The notes: generated by a model from the sequence alone, not told the origin. Counted from the stretch's first letter, positions 33,641 to 42,851 are shown. The stretch: 56,765 nt of DNA from Acidovorax facilis (GCF_023913775.1 NZ_JAMXAX010000022.1:1-56765), one strand, 5' to 3'. Program-made: numbers and translations.

Positions 33641-34079
33641 ACGCAAACCAGGTGCCTTCTGGCACTTTGTACTTCGCATCAAAATCCCCAACAGTTTTTC
33701 CAGAAATCGACTTGGCCAGCCACAGTCGGTCGTAGGCCCAAGGCACCCCACGCATATACAGCTCGGTCCCCGCGATCTCCACCAGCTCGCCGGGTAGCGC
33801 CGCCACGATCTTGACGGCGCGTTGCCCTTCTCGGGCCCCGACTCCAAGGTTGGTAGCCGGATAGCTGAAGACCGCGTAGTCGCCGCGCTTCGGCGCGCGG
33901 ATGGGTTTGCGGTAGTCCAGAAAGTACACATAGGACGGCAGACAGCTTGGGAATCCCAACAACCTCTGCACATCGAATCCAAGGCGGAACGGGGACGCAA
34001 GGATTGAGCCGCCGATGGCGCCGGTGATAGCCGAAAGCGCGAGCGTCCAGCGGATGTACGACCCAGCCGTTCTACTCAC
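33552..34079 (-). CDS. S26-family TraF/TrhP-type signal peptidase
   Basis: The start is GTG 34079; the gene overlaps the upstream gene by eight bases. 175 residues. An N-terminal membrane helix (10-28) is followed by the catalytic Ser pattern PSCLPSYVYF (S45) and by Lys K90 in RAVKIVAALPGE. The distal part (GTWFAYGTEKESLDSRYFGPV) matches the conserved 'GxNSxDSRYFG' of type I signal peptidases. Known: relatives (RP4 TraF, IncHI TrhP) process pilins. The best substrate here is the pilin at 19714. Confidence 0.9.
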   Translation of the reverse strand: MSRTAGSYIRWTLALSAITGAIGGSILASPFRLGFDVQRLLGFPSCLPSYVYFLDYRKPIRAPKRGDYAVFSYPATNLGVGAREGQRAVKIVAALPGELVEIAGTELYMRGVPWAYDRLWLAKSISGKTVGDFDAKYKVPEGTWFAYGTEKESLDSRYFGPVEQSRIVGYAKPLF

Positions 34080-34416
34080 GGCTTTTCCCCCGGAGAATCA
34101 CCTCTGCCTCTTCGGGTGGAAGCCCACCGCTGGTGACGCGCTCCATCACCTCTCCTTGCCACTGCTTCTCGCGCGCACCGAGGAACTTGCAGTCCCGACC
34201 GGGCAGGAGCGCATCTCTGGCCTGCAGCGAGGCCTTGTGCTGAAACTCCGACCAGGACGAGTCACTGGCGTTGAACATGCGCGCGATCTCCACTGGCATG
34301 TCCACGACCGCGAGCAGTCGCTCGAGCCTCGCGCATTCATCCTTCTCGTTGAAGACGGCCGCCGCCCAAAGACCCGTGAGGACGACCGCAACGAAAACAA
34401 TTGTTCGACCCAACAT
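34072..34416 (-). CDS. Small inner-membrane-anchored hypothetical protein of the tra operon
   Basis: 114 residues. One N-terminal helix (MLGRTIVFVAVVLTGLWAAAVF) is followed by a charged helical domain with two cysteines (DECARLERLL; RDCKFLGAR). It is probably a periplasmic domain on a membrane anchor. It lies between traC (10 bases upstream) and the signal peptidase (8-base overlap). F operons often carry small unconserved proteins here. No family recognised. Confidence 0.7.
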   Translation of the reverse strand: MLGRTIVFVAVVLTGLWAAAVFNEKDECARLERLLAVVDMPVEIARMFNASDSSWSEFQHKASLQARDALLPGRDCKFLGAREKQWQGEVMERVTSGGLPPEEAEVILRGKSRE

Positions 34417-34426
34417 GTTTGCCCTT

Positions 34427-36826
34427 TCAGCCGTACTCGGCGATGTAGTCGTTCACAGCGTCGACTGCAGGTTTGCCGTTATCGATGTCGGCCATGACCT
34501 GGCTACGCTCCCGTCCTTTGGTGGAGAAGAGGACCTGCGAGAAGCGATCGGTGATCAAGCGAAAAATCCCGATCCCCGAGGAGCAGATCACCATGAACTC
34601 GGAGTACTTGCCGAGTACCGTGTGCACGGAACCCATTTGCTGGAAGACGTTTGCGCCCAGGACGAGCTGTTTGGAGTCCTGGATGCGGGCAATTGATTCA
34701 GGGTTCTGCTTCATCACGATCTTGAAGTCGGAGTTCGTGGCAATGGCACGGCCCGAAGCCGACTCGTACAGGTCCGCAATATCTTGGGTGATCAAGATCC
34801 CGCATCCTTCGTACTTGCGGAATCGACGCCATGCGTCTTCGAGGAACCGCGCCACAATGGGATCCTTGAGGAGGTCCCAGGCCTCGTCGAGCAGCAGGAT
34901 CAAGGGCCGAGACTTGCCGGCCAGGTACATCTCGTGCTGAATCGCCGAGATCACCTGCATCAGAACCACCTGTTGGAGGACTTTGTTGGACTTGAGCTCT
35001 TCGAGCTCCAACACGACGAAATCCTTCGAAAGGTCAACGTTCGCGCGCCCGTTGAACCAGGAGCCCATAGAGCCCTGCTTTGTGAACGAGAAGAGTTGAG
35101 CGCCAATGTCACTGATGCGAGGGTCGTCCTGCTCCAGGAAGTAGGTGGCGACGTCGTCGATGGTCGAGGCATTCCCGTGGGACCCCCACACCGCCTTGAT
35201 TCCCTGCTCAACTGACGACCGCTGGAAGTCTTCGAAGCCCTTCACAGGCGCCGCCATCTTCTCGATCAGTGCGCCAATGAGGGTCACCTCGTCATCGATC
35301 TTGACAACGTTCGTGAATGGGTTCAAGCAGATCCCAGAGTCGGCCCGAAAGTCAATGAACTCGCCCTTGTAGGCCTTGCACTGCTTGTAGTAGCTTCGGC
35401 CGACGTCGATGGTCCAGACTTTGGCGCCCGCGGCCAGGTAGTCGCTGACCACTTGCTGGGCCCAGAACGACTTGCCGGCACCTGATCCAGCAAAAACCAC
35501 GGCGTTGTAGTTTGCAGAGCCCGAGTAAAAGTCCAGAGTGCCCACCTGCCCACGGCGCGTCGCGTAGAGCATCGCGGCCTTGTCACGCTCCGTGCCCTTC
35601 CACTCGCCCATCAGGGGGGCCAGTGCCAGCGCATGGCTAACGCCCATGGTCGAGTACCGAAACAGATTCTTGACCGACTCTGCGGTAGGCGCCAGCGGAA
35701 GCAGGTTGGTGAATGCAGGGAGCACAATTCCCTTCTCTTCCTGCATGGTGATGTTGAGCGAGTCGTAGTAGGTTGCCAGCGCTGCCGTAGCGCCCGAAAG
35801 TAGTTCGCTGTCTGAATGGATCAGCGCGACACCGAGGCTCGCCTCGATGACGGGCTCACCGCGTTCGATGCAGTCCATCACGATGTCCATGCTGTTTTTC
35901 TTCGCGGCGAGGCGAGGAATGAACTTCAGCAATGGGCCAAAGGCTTGGTAGCTCGCGATGACCGATTTGGTCTTCATGTCGGACTTCTTCTTCGCCTGGT
36001 CCGGAAAATGAATGGACAGCGAGAGAAGGTACGGGCACCGCAACTGGTTGTTGTTGCCGAGGTAGTCGCCCAGCATCATGTAGCCCAGCGCGAGGCTGGC
36101 GCTCTTGGGAAGGGCTTTCACCCCCAGCACTCGGATGTCGGTCGCCTCGTTCAGCACCAGTCTGTCAAGCTCGGTGTCCAGGCGGTCCCCTGGCTGGAAG
36201 CACTGCTCGTCAAGCGTGAGGTTGTCGACCACTTCTATGTTCTGTGCGCCTTCCCCCGACTTATAGAGCGAGGCAATTAGGTCGACATAGTCCTTGCCGC
36301 GCATCGGCCGCCCGAAGATGCCTGCGGCACGCAGACTGTCCTCGTACTTCAGCTTCACGTCGCACAGAAACTTGGCTTCCTTTTCGGTCGGGTTCAGGCC
36401 CGCGATTGGAATCTTGAGGCTGATGATCAGGCGCCGATCGTGCATGAGCTGGCCTGAGCTTGGGAGCAGCGGCTCCTTCGCGCCAGCCTCGATGAACGCT
36501 GCGCGACGCGATGACACCTCCAGCAACGTCCGTTGCGTCTCGGAGCTCTCCACACGATGCATGCCCTCCGCCTTGACCTTCAGGTAGGACGTCGTGTACT
36601 GCTTGATGTGAGGGAGGCCGATCATGCTGAACTGCAGGAACGAGCCGGCCGGGAGTTGCAGAGACGATGCGTTCGCCAACATGTCCGCAGTCTGGTCGTC
36701 CGCACCAACCATGGGCGCAGATTCCCAGCAAACGCCGAGGTATCCCCCGCGGCACTGAAAGACATAGTTGTCAGAGTCGTATGCCAGGACCGGGATGTGG
36801 ACGGATGGTCGGTTTCGCTTGGCCAT
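34427..36826 (-). CDS. traC: TraC, VirB4-type ATPase
   Basis: 799 residues. Walker A near 450 (VFAGSGAGKSFWAQQ) and Walker B near 640 (LILLLDEAWDLLK), followed by GILITQDIADLY, are typical of the VirB4/TraC family. The N-terminal half (FQCRGGYLGVCWES … LPAGSFLQFSMIG) is the TraC N-terminal domain. It energises pilus assembly at the cytoplasmic face. The ATG directly follows the TrbI stop (TAGATG). Confidence 0.96.
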   Translation of the reverse strand: MAKRNRPSVHIPVLAYDSDNYVFQCRGGYLGVCWESAPMVGADDQTADMLANASSLQLPAGSFLQFSMIGLPHIKQYTTSYLKVKAEGMHRVESSETQRTLLEVSSRRAAFIEAGAKEPLLPSSGQLMHDRRLIISLKIPIAGLNPTEKEAKFLCDVKLKYEDSLRAAGIFGRPMRGKDYVDLIASLYKSGEGAQNIEVVDNLTLDEQCFQPGDRLDTELDRLVLNEATDIRVLGVKALPKSASLALGYMMLGDYLGNNNQLRCPYLLSLSIHFPDQAKKKSDMKTKSVIASYQAFGPLLKFIPRLAAKKNSMDIVMDCIERGEPVIEASLGVALIHSDSELLSGATAALATYYDSLNITMQEEKGIVLPAFTNLLPLAPTAESVKNLFRYSTMGVSHALALAPLMGEWKGTERDKAAMLYATRRGQVGTLDFYSGSANYNAVVFAGSGAGKSFWAQQVVSDYLAAGAKVWTIDVGRSYYKQCKAYKGEFIDFRADSGICLNPFTNVVKIDDEVTLIGALIEKMAAPVKGFEDFQRSSVEQGIKAVWGSHGNASTIDDVATYFLEQDDPRISDIGAQLFSFTKQGSMGSWFNGRANVDLSKDFVVLELEELKSNKVLQQVVLMQVISAIQHEMYLAGKSRPLILLLDEAWDLLKDPIVARFLEDAWRRFRKYEGCGILITQDIADLYESASGRAIATNSDFKIVMKQNPESIARIQDSKQLVLGANVFQQMGSVHTVLGKYSEFMVICSSGIGIFRLITDRFSQVLFSTKGRERSQVMADIDNGKPAVDAVNDYIAEYG

Positions 36827-37177
36827 CTAGCGATCTCCCAGGACTGCCTTCACCACATCGCCCGTGGCGTCAAAGACTTCCAGAGTCTCCGGCGCAGCCA
36901 GGATCAGCGGCTTGTTAACCACCAAGTAGCCCTGGTCAGCCAGTGACTTGGAGGCACGTTGGATTCGGTCGGAAAGCTGGGCCGCGTCGCTGATGCCGGC
37001 AGACCCAATGCCACCGCTCTTGAAAATTTCGTCGCTCACTTTCCGGATGTCGATCGTTGCGATCTTGATTTCCGGCGCGGCGTGATCTTGGTTCATCCGC
37101 GTGTATCCAAAGTACACGGACACAGACACCACCACGTACACCGCCAGTGCAATGGCGATCGATTTGACTACTTCCAT
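36827..37177 (-). CDS. trbI: TrbI-like pilus assembly protein
   Basis: 116 residues: an N-terminal membrane helix (5-24 KSIAIALAVYVVVSVSVYFG) and a periplasmic domain ending in 'LADQGYLVVNKPLILAAPETLEVFDATGDVV'. This matches the F TrbI design (helix, coiled region, then a 'VVLxxPAVLxGAxDIT' segment). Known: TrbI affects pilus retraction. It is joined to traC with no gap and lies nine bases after the S49 peptidase gene. Confidence 0.65.
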   Translation of the reverse strand: MEVVKSIAIALAVYVVVSVSVYFGYTRMNQDHAAPEIKIATIDIRKVSDEIFKSGGIGSAGISDAAQLSDRIQRASKSLADQGYLVVNKPLILAAPETLEVFDATGDVVKAVLGDR

Positions 37178-37186
37178 GTGCGTCCC

Positions 37187-38065
37187 CTAGAACAACAGAT
37201 TCACGCGGCCAGCGAGCCACTCATTCACTGACTGAAGAGCGCTGGGCAGCGAGCGGCCCCGCTTCACAACAACAGGGCGAGCACCCGCGAAGTGTTTTTC
37301 AGCAACGTCCTCGATCACGGCCACTTCGTCAATGAGCTTCATCTCGAGGGCGACATCAGTGGTCCAGACTTCACCACCATCAATATCGGCGGCTGGGGAG
37401 AGCTTTCTTCGTTCCCGGACCTCCGAAGAGAATCTGGCGCCCAATGTCTTCACGATCTGCATCGCCTTCTCCTCGTTTGCCGCAGTCGAAGGGATGTAGG
37501 GATTCAGCATCGCCTTGTAGGGACCCGATGCGTAGGCCTTGTAGGTAACTCCAACCTTGTTGAGGAGGTCCGAGAAGTTCCCGTTCATCAGAACCGCCCC
37601 AATCGAGCCCACCAGCGAGTACGGACCTGCCGCAATGACAGAGCCTTCCAGGGCGATCATGTAGCCGGCGGACGCGCACAGCCGCTCACATACGGCAACC
37701 ACTTTCTTCTCGGGGAACTCGCGAACCACCGACGCGATGCGATGTTTGATCCTCACCGCGTGATTGGGGTCTCCACCAGGCGAGTCGATGGCGAGAATGA
37801 TCCCGCTCTTCGACGAGGCCATAGCGCGCTCAATTTGGCGATGCAGGCTGTCAATGTCGAGTGCCGGGCCGATCTCGCCCGTGATTCGGACGACTGGCAC
37901 GACGTTTTGATCGTCCTTCTCTCCGCTGAACAAGATCAGTACGCAGAGCGTGAGTACCACGGCCACTACAGCGCCCCAGGCGAGGCGGCGCATCGTCTTC
38001 CAGCGTGCGTTCGCCCGCAGATCGCGGGAGGCGAGTTCGTAGTAGGTATCCATTGGAGTTTTCAT
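37187..38065 (-). CDS. S49-family (SppA-like) membrane peptidase
   Basis: 292 residues. One N-terminal helix (27-47 RLAWGAVVAVVLTLCVLILF) precedes a single SppA domain: AIDSPGGDP at 92-100, nucleophile S132 in ERLCASAGYMIA, and general base K184 in ASGPYKAML. All catalytic elements are present. S49 enzymes cut signal peptides and membrane-protein remnants. Its place between traV and trbI and its overlap with traV (ATGA) make it a true operon member, possibly clearing pilin leaders or degrading failed pilins (inference). Confidence 0.9.
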   Translation of the reverse strand: MKTPMDTYYELASRDLRANARWKTMRRLAWGAVVAVVLTLCVLILFSGEKDDQNVVPVVRITGEIGPALDIDSLHRQIERAMASSKSGIILAIDSPGGDPNHAVRIKHRIASVVREFPEKKVVAVCERLCASAGYMIALEGSVIAAGPYSLVGSIGAVLMNGNFSDLLNKVGVTYKAYASGPYKAMLNPYIPSTAANEEKAMQIVKTLGARFSSEVRERRKLSPAADIDGGEVWTTDVALEMKLIDEVAVIEDVAEKHFAGARPVVVKRGRSLPSALQSVNEWLAGRVNLLF

Positions 38066-38595
38066 TTCCGCAGCACCCCTGGTTCGCGATCGCCGCGGAT
38101 CTGCACAAATGGCACGGAGGTTCCGCCGCTCCTGATCTCCTTCTCACCAACCTCCCAGCGGCGCTTCGAGATTTCGACGAAGGTGTAGCGTGCCCAGTGA
38201 AGGTTGTCCGCCTCATCAATCCAGGGTGCAATCCAGATCCGCGCTACCTCCGATCCCGACCGCAGGGGGCGAACCGCCCTGTCGCCCGGCACCTTGACGG
38301 CTGTGGCGTCAATCAGGCCGCGTGTCTCCTTGCTGGCCCTTGTGTCCTGGTTGAATCGCACAACGTCGCTGGAGCTGGCCTTCCAGCTCTTCGGCGTGCG
38401 GCCCATGCGTACCTCGGACGAGTTTCCATGGGTCGCCTCATAGACCTCGATTGGCGTCGGGCATCCCTCCTCCTTCTTGCAGGCGAACTCGGTCTCGCCG
38501 ACGTTGAAGGTGGACGCGCAGCCGACGGTGGCTACCGAAGCAGCGATCAATGCTGCGCCCAGGCCAATTCGATGGAGTTTGTTCTGTTCTGTCAC
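38062..38595 (-). CDS. traV: TraV, outer-membrane lipoprotein (VirB7-like)
   Basis: 177 residues. Lipoprotein signal with C26 in VATVGCAS. The conserved TraV cysteine region FACKKEEGCPTPIEVYEATHG follows at 38-56, and a C-terminal 'ARYTFVEISKRRWEVGE' closes the protein. It anchors the TraB/TraK core complex in the outer membrane. It overlaps the traB stop and the peptidase start by four bases each. Confidence 0.92.
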   Translation of the reverse strand: MTEQNKLHRIGLGAALIAASVATVGCASTFNVGETEFACKKEEGCPTPIEVYEATHGNSSEVRMGRTPKSWKASSSDVVRFNQDTRASKETRGLIDATAVKVPGDRAVRPLRSGSEVARIWIAPWIDEADNLHWARYTFVEISKRRWEVGEKEIRSGGTSVPFVQIRGDREPGVLRK

Positions 38596-40112
38596 TTGAG
38601 TGCCCCCAGGGTATTTCGTATTGCGGAATTGATGTCGTCGCTCAGCGACTCTGGCTTGGAGCTATCTTTTTCCGGCGTGCCAAAAGCTGCGCCGGATTGC
38701 CAGACAGGCTGCGCCTGGGGTTGCTTCGCAGGATCTTTTTGCGCCGCGGCTTCTCCACCCTTCGGCTGCGATGTCGGCCGGTGCAGCGCGGTTCTCACCG
38801 CACCATCGCCTGAGTCGGAGGCGATTCGGTTCAGCGAGGTCGATCCTTTGAGCGGGAGGGGTACGCCCTGGCTCACGACCACCGTGACCACTTCGCCCGC
38901 AGCCACGTCGATGACCGGGAACGTCTCTTCCGCGAGCTTCAAATAGTGCTTTGCGATGGCACTGGTGGTCTGGGAGAACCCGCCAGCAACGCCGCTTTGA
39001 AGCACTTGGCCCATGCTCTCGTCCTCGTAGATCGAGCCTGCACCAGGTGCCAGGTTGAGGGCAGGCACTCTTGACCTTTGGAGTGGGGACGCAAGTCCAG
39101 AGATGGTGCCGCCGAGGAGAGCATTTGCGATCAGCTGGCCCTGCTTGCTGGTAAGGCGGCCCGCAACACCTACTTGGCCATCTGAGCCGACGATGTAGGC
39201 AGACAAGGGCGTCTCCAGGACACCGCCGTCAGGGCGCACGCAGGTCAGTGCCTCGCCGCGAAGAATCACGCGCTCAGTGGCCATCTGCCCGTAGCCGGAG
39301 GCCAGCAAAAAGCAGTCGCGCACGTCGATGGAAGCGAAGTTCGCAAGGATCGCCTCGCGCTTCACGCGGAACACCATAGGAATCGGGTTCTTTTGTGTTG
39401 CGGCCGACGTGGGCATGGACGCGCCGGTGAGCATCACCGCCGTGAACATAGAGCCCACGGGCATGAACACGTTCTGCGCCTTCTTCGCGTCAAAAGCGGC
39501 TTCAAACGCCTGCGCCTTCTCTTCCTTCACCTTCTTGAAGTCGAAGCTTTGACCACTTGAATCGGTGATATTGATCTGGCGCGGCTGCACACTTGCGGCT
39601 GGCTGCCCGGGTTTTTCCGCAGCACTGGCTGGCGGCACGGCAGGTGCCGGGGCGCCGATTGGTCCGGCCCCAGCCAGAGGACGCGGCAAAGGTGGCGCGA
39701 GAGGTGGGGCAGCCTTGAGATCGAGAGTTTCGCGCTTGACATTGAACTCGGGCACCCGTTCAGCTGGTGCGTCCCGTTCGCGATCAGGCGAATCGCCATG
39801 TTTTGCACGGCTCTGTGGCTTCTCAAGTTCGGAAACCCGCTGATTGAGCGTCTCCATGGAGCTCTGCTGCTTTTCAGCGATCTTTGTCAGGTCGGAGAGG
39901 CTCTTACGGACTGAGTTCATGTCCGAGGTGAATTGCTCAACGCCTGTGAGCCCGCCCTCGCGATAGATAGTCACCTCCGGCTTCTTCAGGGAAGGGCTCT
40001 TCTGCTTCTTCTTGTCGCCCCAGACCGCCATCAGAAGTGCAACGCCAAAAAGAACGATGACGGCAGCGGTGATGTAGAGAACGCGCTTGGCCTTCAGCTT
40101 GTCAATTTCCAT
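38592..40112 (-). CDS. traB: TraB, VirB10-like core-complex protein
   Basis: 506 residues. Inner-membrane helix at ~11-30 (VLYITAAVIVLFGVALLMAVW), a coiled coil at 60-95, a proline-rich spacer at 140-170 (APPLAPPLPRPLAG), and a C-terminal VirB10 beta-barrel domain from ~210 (VFMPVGSMFTAVMLTG … DVRDCFLLASGYG … LRGEALTCV). The two conserved cysteines (DCFL and LTCV) are present. It spans the envelope between TraK/TraV and the cytoplasmic ATPases. Confidence 0.95.
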   Translation of the reverse strand: MEIDKLKAKRVLYITAAVIVLFGVALLMAVWGDKKKQKSPSLKKPEVTIYREGGLTGVEQFTSDMNSVRKSLSDLTKIAEKQQSSMETLNQRVSELEKPQSRAKHGDSPDRERDAPAERVPEFNVKRETLDLKAAPPLAPPLPRPLAGAGPIGAPAPAVPPASAAEKPGQPAASVQPRQINITDSSGQSFDFKKVKEEKAQAFEAAFDAKKAQNVFMPVGSMFTAVMLTGASMPTSAATQKNPIPMVFRVKREAILANFASIDVRDCFLLASGYGQMATERVILRGEALTCVRPDGGVLETPLSAYIVGSDGQVGVAGRLTSKQGQLIANALLGGTISGLASPLQRSRVPALNLAPGAGSIYEDESMGQVLQSGVAGGFSQTTSAIAKHYLKLAEETFPVIDVAAGEVVTVVVSQGVPLPLKGSTSLNRIASDSGDGAVRTALHRPTSQPKGGEAAAQKDPAKQPQAQPVWQSGAAFGTPEKDSSKPESLSDDINSAIRNTLGALK

Positions 40113-40124
40113 GCTGGGCTCCCG

Positions 40125-41144
40125 TCACTTCGAAGTGCGCCGACCAGCTGGCCGCTCTTCGGAAGCAAAGTCCTTGCTGAAGTCCGTCGCCTTCTCACTG
40201 ATCAGAAAAGCGTACGTGAACTCCCCAGGTTGTAGCGAGACTTGCGGAAAGAAGGTGATAGCCTTGATGCCCTCGCGGTAGAACGCCCCCTCGTTCATGT
40301 CGATAGGGACAGTCCCTTCGTTCGTGAGCTTGTAGCGATAGATGTCCAGGTAGCTGCCCTGCATGACGAAGTTCGGCACGATGCGCACGTCATCAATGCG
40401 TGCTTCGCCGACTTCCAGTGGCACGGGTGAGAATCCAGGGACGTTCCCTCGAATCGCGCCTACCACCAGCGAGGCCAGCATCGCCTCGAAGTCGTTGGAA
40501 GCAGGCTTCACCACGGGGCCAACATCTGGCACGAGCGAAAGCTGCCTGACGGACCGGAAGTTCTCCAGCTTGACCAGCAAGTTCTGGCCCGGGATACCTG
40601 CCCTTGGGACAATCGTCAGGCTGATGGTCTGGGTCGGGTTGCCCTTGTCAAAGATGTAGATCCCGATGGGGTCGACACCAGAGGGGAGGTAATACACCTC
40701 GCTGCCCGTGATCTTGTGTTTCTCGGACTTCGGGTCGGTAATATCAACCACGATGGGATCTTCGAACGGAGTCGAGATTCGATTCAGAAAATCCGACGAG
40801 AGCGTCACCATCTCATTCACGCCCACCCGTGTGTGCAGGACAAAGGGCTTGAATTGTGGATCGTCGGGTTTCAAGCCCGGAAGGCGAATATCGCGGACTT
40901 CTGGGGGCGGTGCCATTCCCGCGCGGGTGCGCAGGTCGGCAGCTGCCTTCAACGCTTCGCTGGGCGCGCCGCGTTGGATGACCGTTTGCTTCGACTCCCC
41001 CTTGACCGAGACTGCACCTTCTTTCGCTGGAGCCTTCGCCTCCTCGCCTGGACCTGGTTGAGCGAATAACGTGTTTGCAAACGCACTGAGAATCAGCGCG
41101 GCAAATGCAGTCCACAATTTTCTGTTGCTATTGAACATGGGCAT
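40125..41144 (-). CDS. traK: TraK, VirB9-like secretin-type core protein
   Basis: 339 residues. A signal peptide ends at LFA (1-28). An Ala/Lys-rich linker precedes the TraK domain (VRDIRLPGLKPDD … GVNEMVTLSSDFLNRISTPF … VYYLPSGVDPIGIYIFDKG), with a beta-rich C-terminal part binding TraB and TraV. The start is coupled to the traE stop (TAATG). Confidence 0.92.
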   Translation of the reverse strand: MPMFNSNRKLWTAFAALILSAFANTLFAQPGPGEEAKAPAKEGAVSVKGESKQTVIQRGAPSEALKAAADLRTRAGMAPPPEVRDIRLPGLKPDDPQFKPFVLHTRVGVNEMVTLSSDFLNRISTPFEDPIVVDITDPKSEKHKITGSEVYYLPSGVDPIGIYIFDKGNPTQTISLTIVPRAGIPGQNLLVKLENFRSVRQLSLVPDVGPVVKPASNDFEAMLASLVVGAIRGNVPGFSPVPLEVGEARIDDVRIVPNFVMQGSYLDIYRYKLTNEGTVPIDMNEGAFYREGIKAITFFPQVSLQPGEFTYAFLISEKATDFSKDFASEERPAGRRTSK

Positions 41145-41923
41145 TAATCGGCCTTAATTGCTGGTTTTTCTTTCAACTCGGTTTGAATCGCCTCCTTCAG
41201 GTTGCGTACGGGCAGGTCGCGCTGCACGATAATTCCCTGAGCGTCGATTTCACTGGCTGCCTGGGCCTCTGGAGTTTCCTCTCGGCGCTGCACAGGCTGT
41301 CGTGCCGGTTCAATGTCCTCGATCTTGTTCTTCGCTTTCCCCATGAGAATGGTGAGACTCTGTGGAATATTTCCTACATAGGACGTGAAATGCGTAATCC
41401 ATGGTCTGCCATCGGAAATTGCGACGGTTAGCTCATAGACAATATTCCGCGTCTTATCTACGCCTGCTCCTTTTGTCCGCAGTGTCCCAATCACGAACAC
41501 CCGATCAGTCTCCTTTTCATAGTGGACTTGACTAGGTGAGAAGTCAGTGCTTACTGCAGCCGCATTCAGGACTGGATCCTTGATTACTTCAAGTGCTTGC
41601 CTTCGGAACTCGCCAAATATCGCTGGCGAGACAAAAGTTGACATCGTGTCGATAATTCCGGGCGCGGAGAGCGGCTGGAGATTTGCGACTTGGTTCACAA
41701 AGAATAGTCCGAAAGCCTTCTTGTATTCGGCATTTGCCGCCCTGGAACCAATCTCCGCCCCTTGCGTCATTTGCGGAGGGATCACACGCGTGACAACTTC
41801 TCGTGAGGAGTAGGAGAACATAAATATCACTGAGGCCATGGCGAGCAGCACGTTCGTGGCAAGCGAACCGGCCAGTGCGAACTGCATCCAGCTCAGGTTT
41901 TGTGCGTATTTTTTGAAATCCAT
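41144..41923 (-). CDS. traE: TraE, VirB8-like channel protein
   Basis: The start was set at ATG 41923 (MDFKKYAQNLSWMQFALAG), two bases after the traL stop. The longer frame covers traL. 259 residues: a membrane helix at 15-37 (FALAGSLATNVLLAMASVIFM), then the periplasmic TraE domain (VTRVIPPQMTQGAEIG … IVYELTVAISDGRPWITHFTSY). A charged C-terminal extension of ~60 residues (EPARQPVQRREETPEAQ) is longer than in F TraE. Confidence 0.92.
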   Translation of the reverse strand: MDFKKYAQNLSWMQFALAGSLATNVLLAMASVIFMFSYSSREVVTRVIPPQMTQGAEIGSRAANAEYKKAFGLFFVNQVANLQPLSAPGIIDTMSTFVSPAIFGEFRRQALEVIKDPVLNAAAVSTDFSPSQVHYEKETDRVFVIGTLRTKGAGVDKTRNIVYELTVAISDGRPWITHFTSYVGNIPQSLTILMGKAKNKIEDIEPARQPVQRREETPEAQAASEIDAQGIIVQRDLPVRNLKEAIQTELKEKPAIKAD

Positions 41924-41925
41924 TT

Positions 41926-42207
41926 TTAGTCGTCGAATCGTCGATTGAGGCCGCTGTCGTGAACCGAGTTCATCCGAATCAGCCCGGGCCACCACAGCAT
42001 ATGAAACAACAGGCCTCGCATATTCGATCCCTTAACACGTGCGAATGCTTTTGTGAAAGCTATCGACGCCACGATGGCAAGGAATGTCATATCCCAGAGA
42101 TAAAGAATCACAAAAATTGTGAGGGCCGGAATAAATTCATCGGCCTCCCAAAAGAGGATATGCGGAGGATCGTCGACGATCGCGGATGGGATATCGATAG
42201 TTCTCAT
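41926..42207 (-). CDS. traL: TraL, pilus assembly membrane protein
   Basis: 93 residues. An N-terminal 'IPSAIVDDPPHILFWEADEF' is followed by two hydrophobic segments (ALTIFVILYLWDM; FLAIVASIAFTKAFARVK) and 'LLFHMLWWPG', matching TraL. It overlaps the lipoprotein stop (ATGA). Confidence 0.92.
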   Translation of the reverse strand: MRTIDIPSAIVDDPPHILFWEADEFIPALTIFVILYLWDMTFLAIVASIAFTKAFARVKGSNMRGLLFHMLWWPGLIRMNSVHDSGLNRRFDD

Positions 42208-42728
42208 TGCAGAATTGCCCTTATCTCGATCACTGGGTTATCTGTAGCCATTACCTTCATTCCGGCCACAACGAACTTCCCGCGCTGATAGCCCGCTGCC
42301 AGGAACTTGGGCAAGACCTGCTCTGCCCATGCCTTGTCGATGCCCTCAAGGTCGGTCTCTGTCGCGACGACGAAATCCACCAAGTAGCGTTCCGCGTCTT
42401 TTGGCAGGAGCGATGTGGTTTTGACGCCTTGAAGGTCCGCCTCGCCATGGCGTACGGCAACGCGCGCGATCTGCTTCGTCGACAACGCAGCCGAACCGAC
42501 GGATGCCTTCCCAGGCTTGGTTCTCACGTAACGCACGGGCTTGTCCCAGACGACGATGGCGAGGTCATCGACGCGGTCGGCGTTTCGTGGCCCATAGACC
42601 GGCGCGCCCCCCATGTCCGCAAGCCGGTAGGCCTCTTGCCGTGCCGGCAGCGGGGCCGAGCATCCGGCGACCAGCGCGCAAACCGGGATCAGGATGGCCG
42701 CAGCCTTCCAGCAGTGGGTAACAAACAT
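42204..42728 (-). CDS. Lipoprotein at the head of the main tra operon
   Basis: The start was chosen at ATG 42728 (MFVTHCWKAAAILIPVCALVAGCSA), giving a lipobox with C23. ATG 42752 would add eight residues. 174 residues with a soluble domain (DDLAIVVWDKPVRYVRTKPGKASV … ERYLVDFVVATETDLEGIDKAW). I recognise no named Tra family. It is the first gene of the minus-strand transfer operon and overlaps traL. A periplasmic or outer-membrane role in assembly is inferred from the context only. Confidence 0.75.
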   Translation of the reverse strand: MFVTHCWKAAAILIPVCALVAGCSAPLPARQEAYRLADMGGAPVYGPRNADRVDDLAIVVWDKPVRYVRTKPGKASVGSAALSTKQIARVAVRHGEADLQGVKTTSLLPKDAERYLVDFVVATETDLEGIDKAWAEQVLPKFLAAGYQRGKFVVAGMKVMATDNPVIEIRAILQ

Positions 42729-42763
42729 GTCTTGCAAGGAGGATTGGTGCATTTGGTGCGTTA

Positions 42764-42791
42764 TGTTACGCCATTCAGCGGCCTGACACCA
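42764..42791 (-). promoter_or_regulatory. Weak candidate promoter for the main tra operon
   Basis: On the minus strand TTGGTG and TAACAT are separated by 18 bases, ending about 35 bases before ATG 42728. The match to sigma-70 is moderate. An AACAATT motif (42794-42800) abuts the -35 element. Confidence 0.3.
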
Positions 42792-42841
42792 AGAACAATT
42801 TTGTTATCACCTCTGTTTTTCGCGTTTGTTGCGTCAAAACG

Positions 42842-42851
42842 TATAATTGTT
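42842..42851 (+). promoter_or_regulatory. TATAAT -10 element overlapping an AATTGTT motif, promoter of the traD operon
   Basis: A perfect TATAAT (42842-42847) lies 35 bases before the lipoprotein start at 42882, and the bases AATTGTT (42845-42851) overlap it. The -35 region (TTTCGC, 18 bases before) is poor, so activation may be needed. A factor binding AATTGTT here would cover the -10 box. Confidence 0.5.

Noticed and set aside
36261..36755. 164-residue minus-strand frame inside traC
   Set aside because: It lies in another frame of the same strand as traC, lacks a ribosome-binding site and reads like a shadow.
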